From positions 124,001 to 188,000 of the forward strand of contig NZ_CP085170.1 in assembly GCF_022788715.1 (NCBI RefSeq): a stretch of 64,000 bases of DNA, given 5' to 3'. Origin of the DNA: Sulfitobacter sp. DSM 110093 (GTDB taxonomy: Bacteria > Pseudomonadota > Alphaproteobacteria > Rhodobacterales > Rhodobacteraceae). The notes beneath the pieces are model-generated. The model saw only the letters and a list, made by a program, of their open reading frames with translations. It searched no databases and was not told the DNA's origin. This document shows, one piece after another, positions 34,574 through 43,772 of this stretch (position 1 is its first letter; every line of letters starts with the position of its first letter). The position numbers and the translations under genes are program-made.

Positions 34574-35279
34574 AATCGACAACCTTTCGGTTGCTTATGG
34601 CAAACACAAAGCCCTGCAAAATGTGACTCTGTCTATGGAAAACGACGAGGTTGTCGTGATCCTTGGGGCGAACGGTGCGGGCAAATCTTCCCTGTTGAAA
34701 TCCATCGCCGGTTTGGTGGCGCCCAGCACCGGGTCTGCCGCGTCGATGGATGGTCAGAGCCTCATCGGTTTGCCGCAACATAAGGTCGTTGATACCGGCA
34801 TTGCGGTGGTTCCCGAGGGGCGCGGCATTTTCGGTGATTTGACCGTACGTGAAAACCTGCTGCTCGGTGCCCTACCCGCCCGTGCGCGCGCCAGTGAGCC
34901 CGCCAACCTCGACAAGGTAAGGAGCCTGTTTCCGCGGCTTGCGGAACGGGAACAGCAGATGGTTTCAACAATGTCGGGTGGTGAACAACAGATGGTCGCC
35001 ATTGGCCGCGCTTTGATGTCGGAACCACGTTGCTTGTTGCTCGACGAGCCGAGCCTTGGTCTGGCACCTGTCCTTGTAGGCGAGCTGTTCCAGTCGCTAA
35101 CAAAAATCCGCGACAGCGGCGTTGGCCTGCTGATTGTCGAACAGAACGTCAAAATCAGCCTCTCGATCGCCGATCGCGGTTACCTGCTCGAAGCGGGCCG
35201 GATCGTCGGACATGACACTGCAGAAAAATTGAAAAGTGACCCTGCCGTCCAGAATGCATTTCTGGGCAGCGCGGCCTAA
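34566..35279 (+). CDS. LIV-type ABC transporter ATP-binding protein (LivF type)
   Basis: 237 residues. Walker A ILGANGAGKSS near residue 36, GIAVVPEGRGIFGDLTVRENL (the LivF hallmark), signature MSGGEQQMVAIGRALM and Walker B LLLDEPSLGLAP. An ATG at 34560 is also in frame; 34566 is better placed after AGGGA. Overlaps the LivG-type gene by eight bases. Completes the five-gene importer. Confidence 0.94.
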   Translation: MLKIDNLSVAYGKHKALQNVTLSMENDEVVVILGANGAGKSSLLKSIAGLVAPSTGSAASMDGQSLIGLPQHKVVDTGIAVVPEGRGIFGDLTVRENLLLGALPARARASEPANLDKVRSLFPRLAEREQQMVSTMSGGEQQMVAIGRALMSEPRCLLLDEPSLGLAPVLVGELFQSLTKIRDSGVGLLIVEQNVKISLSIADRGYLLEAGRIVGHDTAEKLKSDPAVQNAFLGSAA

Positions 35280-35299
35280 TCCTAAAGGGGAGTACTCAC

Positions 35300-36751
35300 A
35301 TGCAAACGCTAGACCTTATGATCAACGGAAGCGACGTTGCCGCATCAAATGGTGCCACGTTCGAGCGCAACAATCCGATCACCAACGAGGTGGCGACCAA
35401 AGCCGCCGCCGCAACCAGCGATGATGCGATCGCCGCTGTCGATGCCGCGGCCGCTGCCTTTCCGGAATGGTCGCGCGCTTCCCCAAAAGAGCGGCGGACT
35501 ATTTTGAACAAGGCGGCTGATATCCTGTTGGAAAAGATGCCTTTGTTTATTGAAGCTATGGCCGCAGAAATCGGTGCGACTGCTGGCTGGGTGGGTTTCA
35601 ACGTTACGCTGGCATCCGACATGCTGCGCGAGGCGGGCGCGATGACGACACAGATCACCGGGGACGTGGTCCCATCCAACCGCCCCGGTTCGCTGGCGAT
35701 GGCAATCCGCCAACCGGCGGGTGTTGTCCTATCAATGGCACCGTGGAATGCCCCCGTTATCCTCGGCGTTCGATCCCTCGCGATGCCGATCGCCTGCGGC
35801 AACACCGTGGTCATGAAAACCTCTGAAATATGCCCACGCACGCACCGGTTAATCATCGACGCGCTGAACGAGGCTGGGTTGCCCGCTGGGGTCTTGAATG
35901 CCATTTCAAACGATCCTGATGACGCGCCGGAAATTGTCGAAACCCTGATCTCGCAAAACGCTGTGCGCCGGGTGAATTTTACAGGCTCCACCCGCGTGGG
36001 CCGGATTATTGCCGAACTATGCGGGCGCCATCTGAAACCGTCGTTGATGGAATTGGGCGGCAAGGCCCCGTTAGTGGTACTGGACGATGCCGACATCGAC
36101 GCCGCCGTTGCAGCGGCAGGCTTTGGCGCGTTCATGAACCAAGGTCAGATCTGCATGGCCACCGAACGGCTGATCGTCGACAACAGCATCGCCGATGAAT
36201 TCGTCGCAGCCCTTGCCATCAAAGCGAACAGTCTGAAGGCTGGTGATCCTTCTGAGGGCAAAGCCCCGCTCGGCTCTGTTGTCGATATGACGGCGGCAAA
36301 CCGTATTGACATGCTGGTTAAAGACGCAATCAACAAGGGAGCGACCCTTGTCGCAGGAGGCGGTTTTGACGGCACGATCATTTCGGCGATCGTGCTCGAT
36401 AACGTCACCCCCTCCATGAAAATCTACTCTCAAGAATCCTTTGGCCCCGTCCTCGCCATCTCGCGAGTTGGCAGTGTGGACGAGGCTGTCTCTATCGCCA
36501 ATGATACTGAATATGGGCTATCGTCGGCGGTCTTTGGGCGTGACACCATGCGGGCGATGTCCGTGGCGCGGCGCATTGAATCGGGCATCTGCCACATCAA
36601 CGGACCAACCGTGCATGACGAGGCGCAAATGCCCTTCGGCGGCACCAAGGACTCCGGGTTTGGGCGGTTCGGCGGCAAGGCCAGCATTCAAGAGTTCACT
36701 GAGCTGCGCTGGATCACGATGCAAGATGGTCCGATCCATTACCCAATCTAA
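35300..36751 (+). CDS. NAD(P)-dependent aldehyde dehydrogenase (benzaldehyde/vanillin dehydrogenase-like)
   Basis: 483 residues, ALDH superfamily. Cofactor and catalytic features: PWNAPVILGVRSLAMPIACGNTVVMKTSE, the Rossmann FTGSTRVGR, catalytic Glu in MELGGKAPLVVL, and nucleophile Cys in NQGQICMATERL. C-terminal ESFGPVLA and PFGGTKDSGFGRFGG are standard. The Asn of PWN stabilises the oxyanion. Similar in style to vanillin and benzaldehyde dehydrogenases. Downstream of the aromatic-type LIV importer and upstream of an SDR, so it probably oxidises an aryl aldehyde to an acid such as 4-hydroxybenzoate. Confidence 0.92.
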   Translation: MQTLDLMINGSDVAASNGATFERNNPITNEVATKAAAATSDDAIAAVDAAAAAFPEWSRASPKERRTILNKAADILLEKMPLFIEAMAAEIGATAGWVGFNVTLASDMLREAGAMTTQITGDVVPSNRPGSLAMAIRQPAGVVLSMAPWNAPVILGVRSLAMPIACGNTVVMKTSEICPRTHRLIIDALNEAGLPAGVLNAISNDPDDAPEIVETLISQNAVRRVNFTGSTRVGRIIAELCGRHLKPSLMELGGKAPLVVLDDADIDAAVAAAGFGAFMNQGQICMATERLIVDNSIADEFVAALAIKANSLKAGDPSEGKAPLGSVVDMTAANRIDMLVKDAINKGATLVAGGGFDGTIISAIVLDNVTPSMKIYSQESFGPVLAISRVGSVDEAVSIANDTEYGLSSAVFGRDTMRAMSVARRIESGICHINGPTVHDEAQMPFGGTKDSGFGRFGGKASIQEFTELRWITMQDGPIHYPI

Positions 36752-36760
36752 GGAACTGTG

Positions 36761-37519
36761 ATGCTAAAGCTTGATGGAAAAGTGGCCATCATCACAGGCG
36801 GCGGCGGAAGCCTCGGCGCTGCTACTGCGCGGTTGTTCATTCAGAATGGCGCACGAGTGATGTTGGTGGATCGCGAAGCCGATGCGTTGAACGTTGTGGC
36901 AGGCGAATTGCCCGCAGATCAGGTCGCCACCTGCGTGGCAGACGTGTCAGACGAGGTGGACACTGCCGCTTATGTCGCCGCGACATTGGACCGTTTCGAC
37001 GCAATTGATGTGCTGTTTTCCAACGCTGGCAACTTCGGGACGGTCGCGCAAATTGCGGATTACCCTATCGATGTCTTCGACAGCGTTCTGGCCGGCCACG
37101 TGCGGGGCGCGTTTCTGGCGGCCAAACACGCCGCCCCGCACATGACCAAAGATTGCTCTATCATCATCACCTCCAGCGTGGCGGGTGTGCGCGGAGATGC
37201 AGGTGTCTATGCCTATATCACCGCCAAACATGCGCAGGTGGGACTGATGCGCTGCCTCGCCAAAGAGCTTGGCCCCCGTGGCATTCGCGTCAACACCGTG
37301 CACCCCGGTCCTGTAGATAATGGCTTCCAACTTGCGGTCGAAGACGGCTTGGGCAAAGCGATGGGTGTTGACGGCACCGAGTTATTCAACCAGATGATCC
37401 CGCTTGGGCGGCATGGGTCGGCAGAGGAGATCGCCCGCTCGGTGCTTTACCTCGCAGGCGACGATTCCAGTTTTGTCACAGGATCAACCCTTATGGTTGA
37501 TGGCGGAATGAGCGTTTAG
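36761..37519 (+). CDS. Short-chain dehydrogenase/reductase
   Basis: 252 residues, classical SDR. Cofactor motif TGGGGSLGAATARLF near residue 14, NAG-type motif LFSNAGNFG near 86, catalytic Ser in IITSSVAGVRG and Tyr-x3-Lys in YITAKHAQ. After NAD-binding come VNTVHPG and the end GSTLMVDGGMSV. ATG 36761 follows a GTG at 36758. Last gene of the LIV-type operon; the 3' end overlaps the convergent cupin gene by four bases. Likely oxidises an alcohol to a ketone or aldehyde in aryl catabolism. Confidence 0.92.
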   Translation: MLKLDGKVAIITGGGGSLGAATARLFIQNGARVMLVDREADALNVVAGELPADQVATCVADVSDEVDTAAYVAATLDRFDAIDVLFSNAGNFGTVAQIADYPIDVFDSVLAGHVRGAFLAAKHAAPHMTKDCSIIITSSVAGVRGDAGVYAYITAKHAQVGLMRCLAKELGPRGIRVNTVHPGPVDNGFQLAVEDGLGKAMGVDGTELFNQMIPLGRHGSAEEIARSVLYLAGDDSSFVTGSTLMVDGGMSV

Positions 37520-38049
37520 CGAAATAGCGTATCGACGTAGTCTGCGCCCAGACCGACCTTTTCGTAATGGGCGCGGCACATTTCGATGTAGTTGTGAACG
37601 TCGAAATATCCCTCCGGCTCACCGTCCTCATCAAGCCAGACCAATGGACCCGTCACGATGAAAAACGCTCTCATCGGGTCTTCGTGTTCATATGCGACAA
37701 GCGTATGCCCCTCACCCGGACTTTCAAAGATGAAATCGCCTGCGGTGGCAGTCCAATCGTGCTCCAGATAGCCCCATTTGCCTGAGATCGTATAGGCAAA
37801 GACTTCATGAGGGTGGTAGTGGCGGTTCACCACGCCCGCCTCTTTCGCCATCAGGATATCGGCCCATCTGTTTTGATCCGGGGAAATCCAAAGCGGCCGG
37901 GACGAAACCGTTTCCGTGAACGGCACGTAATAACGCTCATCTTCTGTGGCGGCATCTGGTATGTAGACTTCTGGCTTGGCGTCGGGACGGAATACGTTGG
38001 TGATCGGCTTAAGGTCACGCCAGAATTCATTGGTAGGTTTCTCGGCCAT
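37516..38049 (-). CDS. Cupin dioxygenase, 2,4'-dihydroxyacetophenone dioxygenase-like
   Basis: 177 residues, single cupin domain, the size of 2,4'-dihydroxyacetophenone dioxygenase. Metal motif 1 is HYHPHEVFAYTISGKWGYLEHDW with three histidines; motif 2 has FIFESPGEGHTLV. HPHxxxAxTxSGxWGYLEHDW is, in my recollection, characteristic of this family, which cleaves an aryl hydroxymethyl ketone to 4-hydroxybenzoate and formate. That product would feed PobA at 25.8 kb. Last gene of the TRAP/ThDP operon. The dioxygenase family is likely; the exact substrate is inference. Confidence 0.75.
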   Translation of the reverse strand: MAEKPTNEFWRDLKPITNVFRPDAKPEVYIPDAATEDERYYVPFTETVSSRPLWISPDQNRWADILMAKEAGVVNRHYHPHEVFAYTISGKWGYLEHDWTATAGDFIFESPGEGHTLVAYEHEDPMRAFFIVTGPLVWLDEDGEPEGYFDVHNYIEMCRAHYEKVGLGADYVDTLFR

Positions 38050-38065
38050 GGTTTGTCCTCTTCGG

Positions 38066-39781
38066 TTAGGGGCGAACGCGCACATCAAGCAGCGCGAGGC
38101 TACGATTTGTCGCGATATGTTCAAGCGCAGCACCCAATGCGTCCGGCAGCTCTGGTCCGGTTTCCACGCGACGTGCCCATGCGCGGCTGGCTTCGGCGAC
38201 CTTGCAAAAATCCGGTACCGGTGAGAGCTGAGTGAGTGGCATCCGGTTCGTCCGCGATGCGTAGCCGTCGGGATAAATGCCCAGCACCGATTGCCGCACA
38301 GCGCCCCATTCGGCGTTGTTAACGATCACCAACAACAGCGGCAATTCCATCGCCTCTGCGATTTGATGACAGGCCACGGGGTTGGAGAACATGTAAGATC
38401 CATCCCCCATGGTCGCGACGATCAGCCTGTCACGGTCGGCCAACTGCATCCCAAGTGCTGCTGGGAATGACCAGCCCAAACCGCCGGCGTGGGGTTCTTG
38501 ATACCATGCTTGGTGATGGTCCAGCGACATCGGTGCCATCGGGCAACCAAGTTCCGAAAGGATCGTGGATTTGGTCCCTTCAATCGCACGAGACAGGCAT
38601 AGGCTCACCCACTCTTTCGTCATCTGCCCATCCCGGCCCGCATTGGCACGATCGCGCGTTTCTTTGCGGGTCTGGGCATTGCTCTTTTCAACTTTAGCGC
38701 GGCGGTCGATCACCGCGCTTTTGCCTTTGGGCAAACGTGCATCCATTGCGGCCTTAAGCGCAGGAATCCCCTGCGCCAACTCGGAACTGACCGTGATATC
38801 AGAGCGAAAGTTCCGGACCGGCGTGCGCGCCTTCAGCGGGTCAGGCCCCATCTGAATGACCGTGCAATCCGGCGCAGGGGTATGGCTGTCCGGCGCCCAA
38901 GGGGCCAATGCATCCAGCACCAAAACAGCATCCGCATTTTCCAAAAGTGGCGCCGGATCAGGCCCCGTCGCCATGGGGTGATCTGTCGGAATCGCAAGAG
39001 CAACGGCCCAATACTGACAGACCGGAATGCCCCAGTCGTAGGCCAGCTGCGATAGGGCGGCAAAACCTTCGGGGCTGCCCGCACCGTGTTGGGCAAAGAT
39101 TACGGGGTTCTTAGCGCGGGCAAGAACATCTGCTACCTGTTCGATCTGTGTTGCGCTGGCGTGCTGTACCGTGGGCTGCATACTCGGCGGGTTAGACAGG
39201 CCTGCTGTCGGTGTCGTTTCGCACAAGACTTCGCGCGGCAGGCTGACGTAGACAGGCCCACGCGGGGTCGAATTGGCGATGGCCCACGCGCGGTCCGTAA
39301 TCTCGGCCACTTGCTCGGGAAAGCGCAACTCATAGTCCCATTTGCTTGCCTCGCGGACCAGCGCCGTCTGGTCGCGCATTTCCTGCCCCCAGCCGATTGG
39401 CACCGTGCGCGCGCCAAAGCGGTCCTTTTCGACCGTAGGTGTGCGCCCTGAGAACAGCAGCACAGGCACGTTCTCCATCGCCGCGTTAATCGCGCCGATT
39501 GAACAATTCGCAAGCCCGACATTCGTGTGGGCCATCACCGCCTGCGACCGCCCCGTGGCAAGGTAATAGCCGTGCGCCATGCCCATTGCTGCCGCTTCAT
39601 GCGGGATGATGATCGCCTCGGGCAGGTCGATGCTTTTTGCTTCGGCTTCGGCCAAGCCTTCGATGACGGGCGGAAAATCTGTGCCGGAGTTGGCAAAAAT
39701 ATAGTCCACCCCGACGGATTTCAGACGGGCCAAAAGCGCGCCTCCGGCTGTCATACTGGCAGTGGGGGTCTCATGTTTCAT
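38066..39781 (-). CDS. Thiamine diphosphate-dependent enzyme (benzoylformate decarboxylase/acetolactate synthase-like)
   Basis: 571 residues from ATG 39781 (AAGGA six bases upstream); an ATG at 39796 overlaps the TRAP gene stop and is the alternative. Conserved Glu that activates ThDP is in IIPHEAAAMGMAHGY near residue 65. The ThDP/Mg motif is GDGSYMFSNPVACHQIAE...VIVNNAEWG. The central domain is the usual degenerate Rossmann. Possible reactions are 2-oxo-acid decarboxylation (aroylformate to aryl aldehyde) or acyloin cleavage; either would yield an aldehyde for the dehydrogenase of the facing operon. Placed between a TRAP importer and an aryl-ketone cupin dioxygenase. Confidence 0.85.
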   Translation of the reverse strand: MKHETPTASMTAGGALLARLKSVGVDYIFANSGTDFPPVIEGLAEAEAKSIDLPEAIIIPHEAAAMGMAHGYYLATGRSQAVMAHTNVGLANCSIGAINAAMENVPVLLFSGRTPTVEKDRFGARTVPIGWGQEMRDQTALVREASKWDYELRFPEQVAEITDRAWAIANSTPRGPVYVSLPREVLCETTPTAGLSNPPSMQPTVQHASATQIEQVADVLARAKNPVIFAQHGAGSPEGFAALSQLAYDWGIPVCQYWAVALAIPTDHPMATGPDPAPLLENADAVLVLDALAPWAPDSHTPAPDCTVIQMGPDPLKARTPVRNFRSDITVSSELAQGIPALKAAMDARLPKGKSAVIDRRAKVEKSNAQTRKETRDRANAGRDGQMTKEWVSLCLSRAIEGTKSTILSELGCPMAPMSLDHHQAWYQEPHAGGLGWSFPAALGMQLADRDRLIVATMGDGSYMFSNPVACHQIAEAMELPLLLVIVNNAEWGAVRQSVLGIYPDGYASRTNRMPLTQLSPVPDFCKVAEASRAWARRVETGPELPDALGAALEHIATNRSLALLDVRVRP

Positions 39782-39792
39782 TACGTTTTCCT

Positions 39793-41115
39793 TCATGACA
39801 GCAGCCGGGGAAGAAAGAGGGCGATACCCGGAAGCAAAATCAACAAGGTCACGCGCACGATCTCGGTCGCGAAAAAGGGCATGACGCCTTTAAAGGTTTC
39901 GCGCATGGGAACATCAGGCGCGACCGCGTTAATAACAAATACGTTCAGTCCGACCGGGGGCGTGATCAGACCCAGTTCAACCACCACCAAAATGATGATC
40001 CCGAACCACAATTTGGTTTCATCCGGCGACAACCCAAAGTCGAGGCCCGCCACAACCGGCCAGAAAAACGGAATCGCGAGGATCACCATAGACAGGCTGT
40101 CCATCAGGCAACCGAGGATCAGGAATGTAACGATGATCAGAATTAGTATCGTCATGGGCGCAAGCCCGCTGTTTTGCAACATTTCAGCGGCGGCCTGCGG
40201 CACCCCGGCGCGGGACATGAAGATTTTTAGCAGTTCCGCCCCAAAGACGATAAGAAAGATCATCGCACTCGTCCGTGCGGTTTCAAGTAAGGCGTCGAGG
40301 GTATCGGCGAACGTCAACCGCCGCCGTACCCCGCCATAGATCAACACCATGACCACGCCGATCGACGCCGCCGCCGTGGGGCTGTAAATGCCCGCGTAAA
40401 TGCCCCCGATGACCACACCAAAAATGATAAGCACAGGGCACATCGCCAGCGTTGCTTGGCCAAGTTCGCGTGCGGTGACGGGAATGGCCTTTGGGCCAGA
40501 ACCGGGTGCAAAGCGCACGTAAAGCCCGATCGTTCCGATGAACATCAAGGTTGCCAACAGGCCGGGGATCAGGGCGGCGGCGAACATTTTGATAATGTTC
40601 ACCTCAACAATGATTGCATAGACAATCAGCACGATAGACGGCGGGATCAAGATCCCCAGGGTGCCGCCGGCGGCGATGCACCCGGTCGCCAACGCGCCGG
40701 AGTATTTGTATTTGCGCAACTCAGGGATCGCGACCTTACCCATCGTAGAGGCGGTCGCCGTGGAAGAGCCGCAAACTGCGCCGAATCCCGCACAAGCCGC
40801 GATGGCTGCCATCGCAACCCCGCCCCGAAACCGGCCTAGCCATGCATTCGCGCCCCGGAAGATATCGCTCGACAATCCACATCGCGCGGCCAGCCCGCCC
40901 ATCAAAATGAACATCGGTAAGACCGACAGATCGTAATTTGAGAACTGCCCATAAGCGAGGTCTTTGAGCTGATTCAGGATAATCGTCGGGCCGGATTGCA
41001 AAATGATGCCAACCAACGCGACCAAGATCATCGCATAGGCAATGGGCACGCGGATAACGATCAAGGCCAGCAGGCCAAATAGCCCGCCGATGCCGATCAG
41101 GAATTCTTCTGTCAT
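39793..41115 (-). CDS. TRAP transporter large permease (DctM type)
   Basis: 440 residues, about 12 membrane spans. Family motifs are RVPIAYAMILVALVG at the N-terminus, FGAVCGSSTATASTMGKVAIPELRKYKY (DctM hallmark) near residue 120, and GLITPPVGLNVFVINAVAP near the C-terminus. ATG 41115 overlaps the small permease stop (ATGA). An in-frame extension to 41232 would run into that gene. Uses an ion gradient to move the substrate captured by the DctP-type protein. Confidence 0.94.
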   Translation of the reverse strand: MTEEFLIGIGGLFGLLALIVIRVPIAYAMILVALVGIILQSGPTIILNQLKDLAYGQFSNYDLSVLPMFILMGGLAARCGLSSDIFRGANAWLGRFRGGVAMAAIAACAGFGAVCGSSTATASTMGKVAIPELRKYKYSGALATGCIAAGGTLGILIPPSIVLIVYAIIVEVNIIKMFAAALIPGLLATLMFIGTIGLYVRFAPGSGPKAIPVTARELGQATLAMCPVLIIFGVVIGGIYAGIYSPTAAASIGVVMVLIYGGVRRRLTFADTLDALLETARTSAMIFLIVFGAELLKIFMSRAGVPQAAAEMLQNSGLAPMTILILIIVTFLILGCLMDSLSMVILAIPFFWPVVAGLDFGLSPDETKLWFGIIILVVVELGLITPPVGLNVFVINAVAPDVPMRETFKGVMPFFATEIVRVTLLILLPGIALFLPRLLS

Positions 41116-41675
41116 AGGGGGCCACGTTTGGTTGAGAGGGCATGATAAGCGCGGACCTGCGCCGCAAGGGTCACACAGGCGGCAAGGCCCAACAGGACAA
41201 GCGAGAACAAAATAGGTGGAAAGGCTGTCCATAACGGCAGTTTCAGCACCGGCGTAATCTCACGATATTTAAGATAGCTTTGCATGCCGCCCGACATCTG
41301 AACGAACATCAAAATCGCAAACCCCAAGGCGAATACCGAAGCCAGAACGTCCAGCAGCGCTTTGCGCCGCTCTGCCAAACCTTCGGTAAAAATATCGACC
41401 GCGATGTTTGACCCGGTGATCTGGCAGTAGGGTAGGAACATAAAGATGGCGATGGCGACGATGTGTTTGACCAACTCGTAGTCCGCAGGCAAAGGGCGTC
41501 CGACAAAGATATTTGACAGGGCGCTGCCCGCAGTCATCAATGCAAGACCCAAAGTCACGATGCCGCCCAGCAACGCCCACCAGCGCACGAATTTTACAAT
41601 CCATGCGCCGATGAGGGTTTTCGTTTCGGCGGCAGGGGGTTCACCACTTGCCGCTAAATTTGGCGTATCGCTCAC
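41112..41675 (-). CDS. TRAP transporter small permease (DctQ type)
   Basis: 187 residues with four membrane spans. VKFVRWWALLGGIVTLGLALMTAGSALSNIFVGRP at the N-terminus and YCQITGSNIAVDIFTEGL in the middle match DctQ proteins. Overlaps the DctP-type and DctM-type genes by four bases on each side, giving the usual P-Q-M order. Confidence 0.92.
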   Translation of the reverse strand: MSDTPNLAASGEPPAAETKTLIGAWIVKFVRWWALLGGIVTLGLALMTAGSALSNIFVGRPLPADYELVKHIVAIAIFMFLPYCQITGSNIAVDIFTEGLAERRKALLDVLASVFALGFAILMFVQMSGGMQSYLKYREITPVLKLPLWTAFPPILFSLVLLGLAACVTLAAQVRAYHALSTKRGPL

Positions 41676-42712
41676 GGTTTACGGGCCGCGATAGCGTTGC
41701 GTGCCGCCTCTACGATCTGCGCCCCATCAAAGCCGGATTGTTCTCCAACCCAGCGGTCCACGACGGGGGAAAGCGCATCGTTGAAGGCCGCCATTTCGTC
41801 TTCGGTCAACACAACATGTTCATTGCCGTTTTCTTTGGCCATATTGATTCCGAAATCATCCGCATTGCGCCAGATATCCGCCACCTCACGCAGCCAATCT
41901 TCACCGCTGTTATCCGTAAAGACCTGTTTGAGATCGTCTGGCAAGCCTTCCCAACGGGCCTTGTTCATCGACACTTGGAACGTGGTTGTCCCAAAGCGGT
42001 TCTGGTCTGGCCCTTCGATCTGATATTGCGTGGATTCAAACAGTTGCAACGGCGGAATGATCTCCCAAGGGATCAGAGCACCGTCTACGCCGCTTGTGCT
42101 AAGCGCTTGCGGTAGATCGGGCACGGGCATCGTCACAGGCGTTGCGCCCAAAGCTTCGACAACAGCGTTGCCCGTCGGTCCCGGCACCCGCAGTTTCAGG
42201 CCATTCGCATCCGCTGGGGAACGGACGAGTTTGTTCGCCATCTGAAGCCCCTGCCCCGCATGAACATGCATGAACAGCACCTCAACATCGGCAAAATCTT
42301 CGGCCAGATGCTCTTCAAAGACGTCCCGCATCGCAAGGTTCGTCGCCGTAATATCGTTGGTGAAAACGGTGGGCAGTTCGAACACTTCGGATCGCGGGAA
42401 CAGGCCGGGCGTGTAGCCGTTTACCGTCCAGACAATATCCACTACGCCTTCGGCCACCTGACGGAACAACTGCGGCGGTGCGCCCCCAAGGGACATGGCG
42501 GGATAAAGCTCAATTTTGATCCGGCCGTCCGATTGTTCCATGATCCGCTGTGCCCACGGTTCCAGCATCTGGCTGTGTGCGGGGGCTTTCGGCCCCAAAA
42601 AATGGTGGAGTTTCAGTTCGACTTCGGGCGATTGCGCCCAAGCTTTGCGCAAGTAAGCTGGCATCGCAACGGCGGCTGCGCCGCCAACAAGAATATGGCG
42701 TCTGTTAATCAT
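41672..42712 (-). CDS. TRAP transporter substrate-binding protein (DctP type)
   Basis: 346 residues. The N-terminal leader MINRRHILVGGAAAVAMP has an RR motif, so export may be through Tat. The mature protein shows the family's VELKLHHFLGPKAPAHS, IELYPAMSLGGAPPQLF and the conserved Arg-containing LKLRVPG that clamps carboxylates. First gene of the TRAP operon, divergent from the AraC regulator. Ligand probably an organic, likely aromatic, acid. ATG 42712 was chosen because the longer form would run through the promoter region. Confidence 0.92.
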   Translation of the reverse strand: MINRRHILVGGAAAVAMPAYLRKAWAQSPEVELKLHHFLGPKAPAHSQMLEPWAQRIMEQSDGRIKIELYPAMSLGGAPPQLFRQVAEGVVDIVWTVNGYTPGLFPRSEVFELPTVFTNDITATNLAMRDVFEEHLAEDFADVEVLFMHVHAGQGLQMANKLVRSPADANGLKLRVPGPTGNAVVEALGATPVTMPVPDLPQALSTSGVDGALIPWEIIPPLQLFESTQYQIEGPDQNRFGTTTFQVSMNKARWEGLPDDLKQVFTDNSGEDWLREVADIWRNADDFGINMAKENGNEHVVLTEDEMAAFNDALSPVVDRWVGEQSGFDGAQIVEAARNAIAARKP

Positions 42713-42837
42713 TTTATATCCTCCCATAGCCTGCGCGAACAGGTTTCCCGCGCCACGGCGTTTCACGCAGCCTGCATGGGTCTCCTCCCCTGTGCCGGTC
42801 AGCGCGAGAAAAAGCTTACAAAGCATCCTTCTCCATA

Positions 42838-42850
42838 GGAATGGACATAT
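42838..42850 (-). promoter_or_regulatory. Shared 13-bp operator candidate upstream of the TRAP operon
   Basis: Reads ATATGTCCATTCC on the transcribed (minus) direction, 126 bp upstream of the TRAP binding-protein start and about 45 bp from the divergent regulator gene. Identical to 30650-30662. Direct evidence is the exact repeat in two facing operon promoters at similar spacing; regulator binding is inferred. Confidence 0.62.
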
Positions 42851-42896
42851 ACAGACAAGAATTGTACTATTCACGGAGTGAATGAAAAGGCGACCC

Positions 42897-43772
42897 ATGC
42901 GACTTGCGAGTCAGTTCAGCGATCTTGTGGCCCCCCCGGACGCCGAGGTGACGCAAATCAAAAGCCAGTTGGGGGCCATAGAGTGGTCTATTCACGAGCG
43001 AACACACCGCTGCGTTGTGCTACTTGCTGGCGAGGGGCGCGTGGTGCTTGAGCATGGTGATCTGGCTTTCAATGCGCCCTGCCTAATCTGGCTGCCTTCA
43101 AGAACTGCCGAAAGATTGGTATTGAACGCAGGCAGCCGCGGCATGTCTTTGTCGGTGACCGAAGTGGGGATTGCACAAGCTGTATCTGTCGGCCCTGTGG
43201 CCTCGCAGATACGCAGCATTCTAAGCGAACCCCTCGTAAAACCGCGCATTGATCCAAAACTGGCACAACGTGTTGCTCAGTCGATGGAAACCATCTCCGA
43301 AGAAATAGAAAGCGGCGAAAGCGGCGCGCAGGAGAGTGTAAAACACCTTCTAGCATTGATGTTTATTCGCATTTGGCGGTTGTCCGGCCCCGCCCAACGC
43401 GAGGCCCAGCCCCTACCCCGCACAATCGCACTACAGTTTTTACAGTCAGTTGAATTGCACCTGCGCGATCACTGGAGCGTCGCGCAATACGCTGCAGAGA
43501 TTGGCGTAACGCCGGACCGTTTGAATGCAACGATGCGGCGCACGACGGGCCGCCCGCCTATGGCACTCATCCACGCCCGGATTATTTTGGAAGCGGAGGC
43601 CTTGCTGGATGCCTCGACCCTTCAGATTTCTGAGATCGCCGAAGAGCTCGGCTTCACCGATCCCGCCTATTTCAGTCGTTTTTATAAGCGCATCACCGGG
43701 CAGTCCCCAAACCACAAACGTCGAGAACTGAAGCTAGAGATTAGCCGCCCTTCTTACGCCGCTTGGCCGTAG
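42897..43772 (+). CDS. AraC-family transcriptional regulator
   Basis: 291 residues from ATG 42897, which has AAAGG six bases upstream; ATG 42882 would add five residues. N-terminal cupin-like ligand domain (THRCVVLLAGEGRVVLEHGDLAFNAPCLIWLPS). C-terminal double helix-turn-helix: WSVAQYAAEIGVTPDRLNATMRRTTGRPP and QISEIAEELGFTDPAYFSRFYKR. The architecture resembles regulators of aromatic-acid genes such as PobR-type activators. Divergent from the TRAP operon and adjacent to the shared motif, it likely controls both convergent operons. Confidence 0.9.
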   Translation: MRLASQFSDLVAPPDAEVTQIKSQLGAIEWSIHERTHRCVVLLAGEGRVVLEHGDLAFNAPCLIWLPSRTAERLVLNAGSRGMSLSVTEVGIAQAVSVGPVASQIRSILSEPLVKPRIDPKLAQRVAQSMETISEEIESGESGAQESVKHLLALMFIRIWRLSGPAQREAQPLPRTIALQFLQSVELHLRDHWSVAQYAAEIGVTPDRLNATMRRTTGRPPMALIHARIILEAEALLDASTLQISEIAEELGFTDPAYFSRFYKRITGQSPNHKRRELKLEISRPSYAAWP

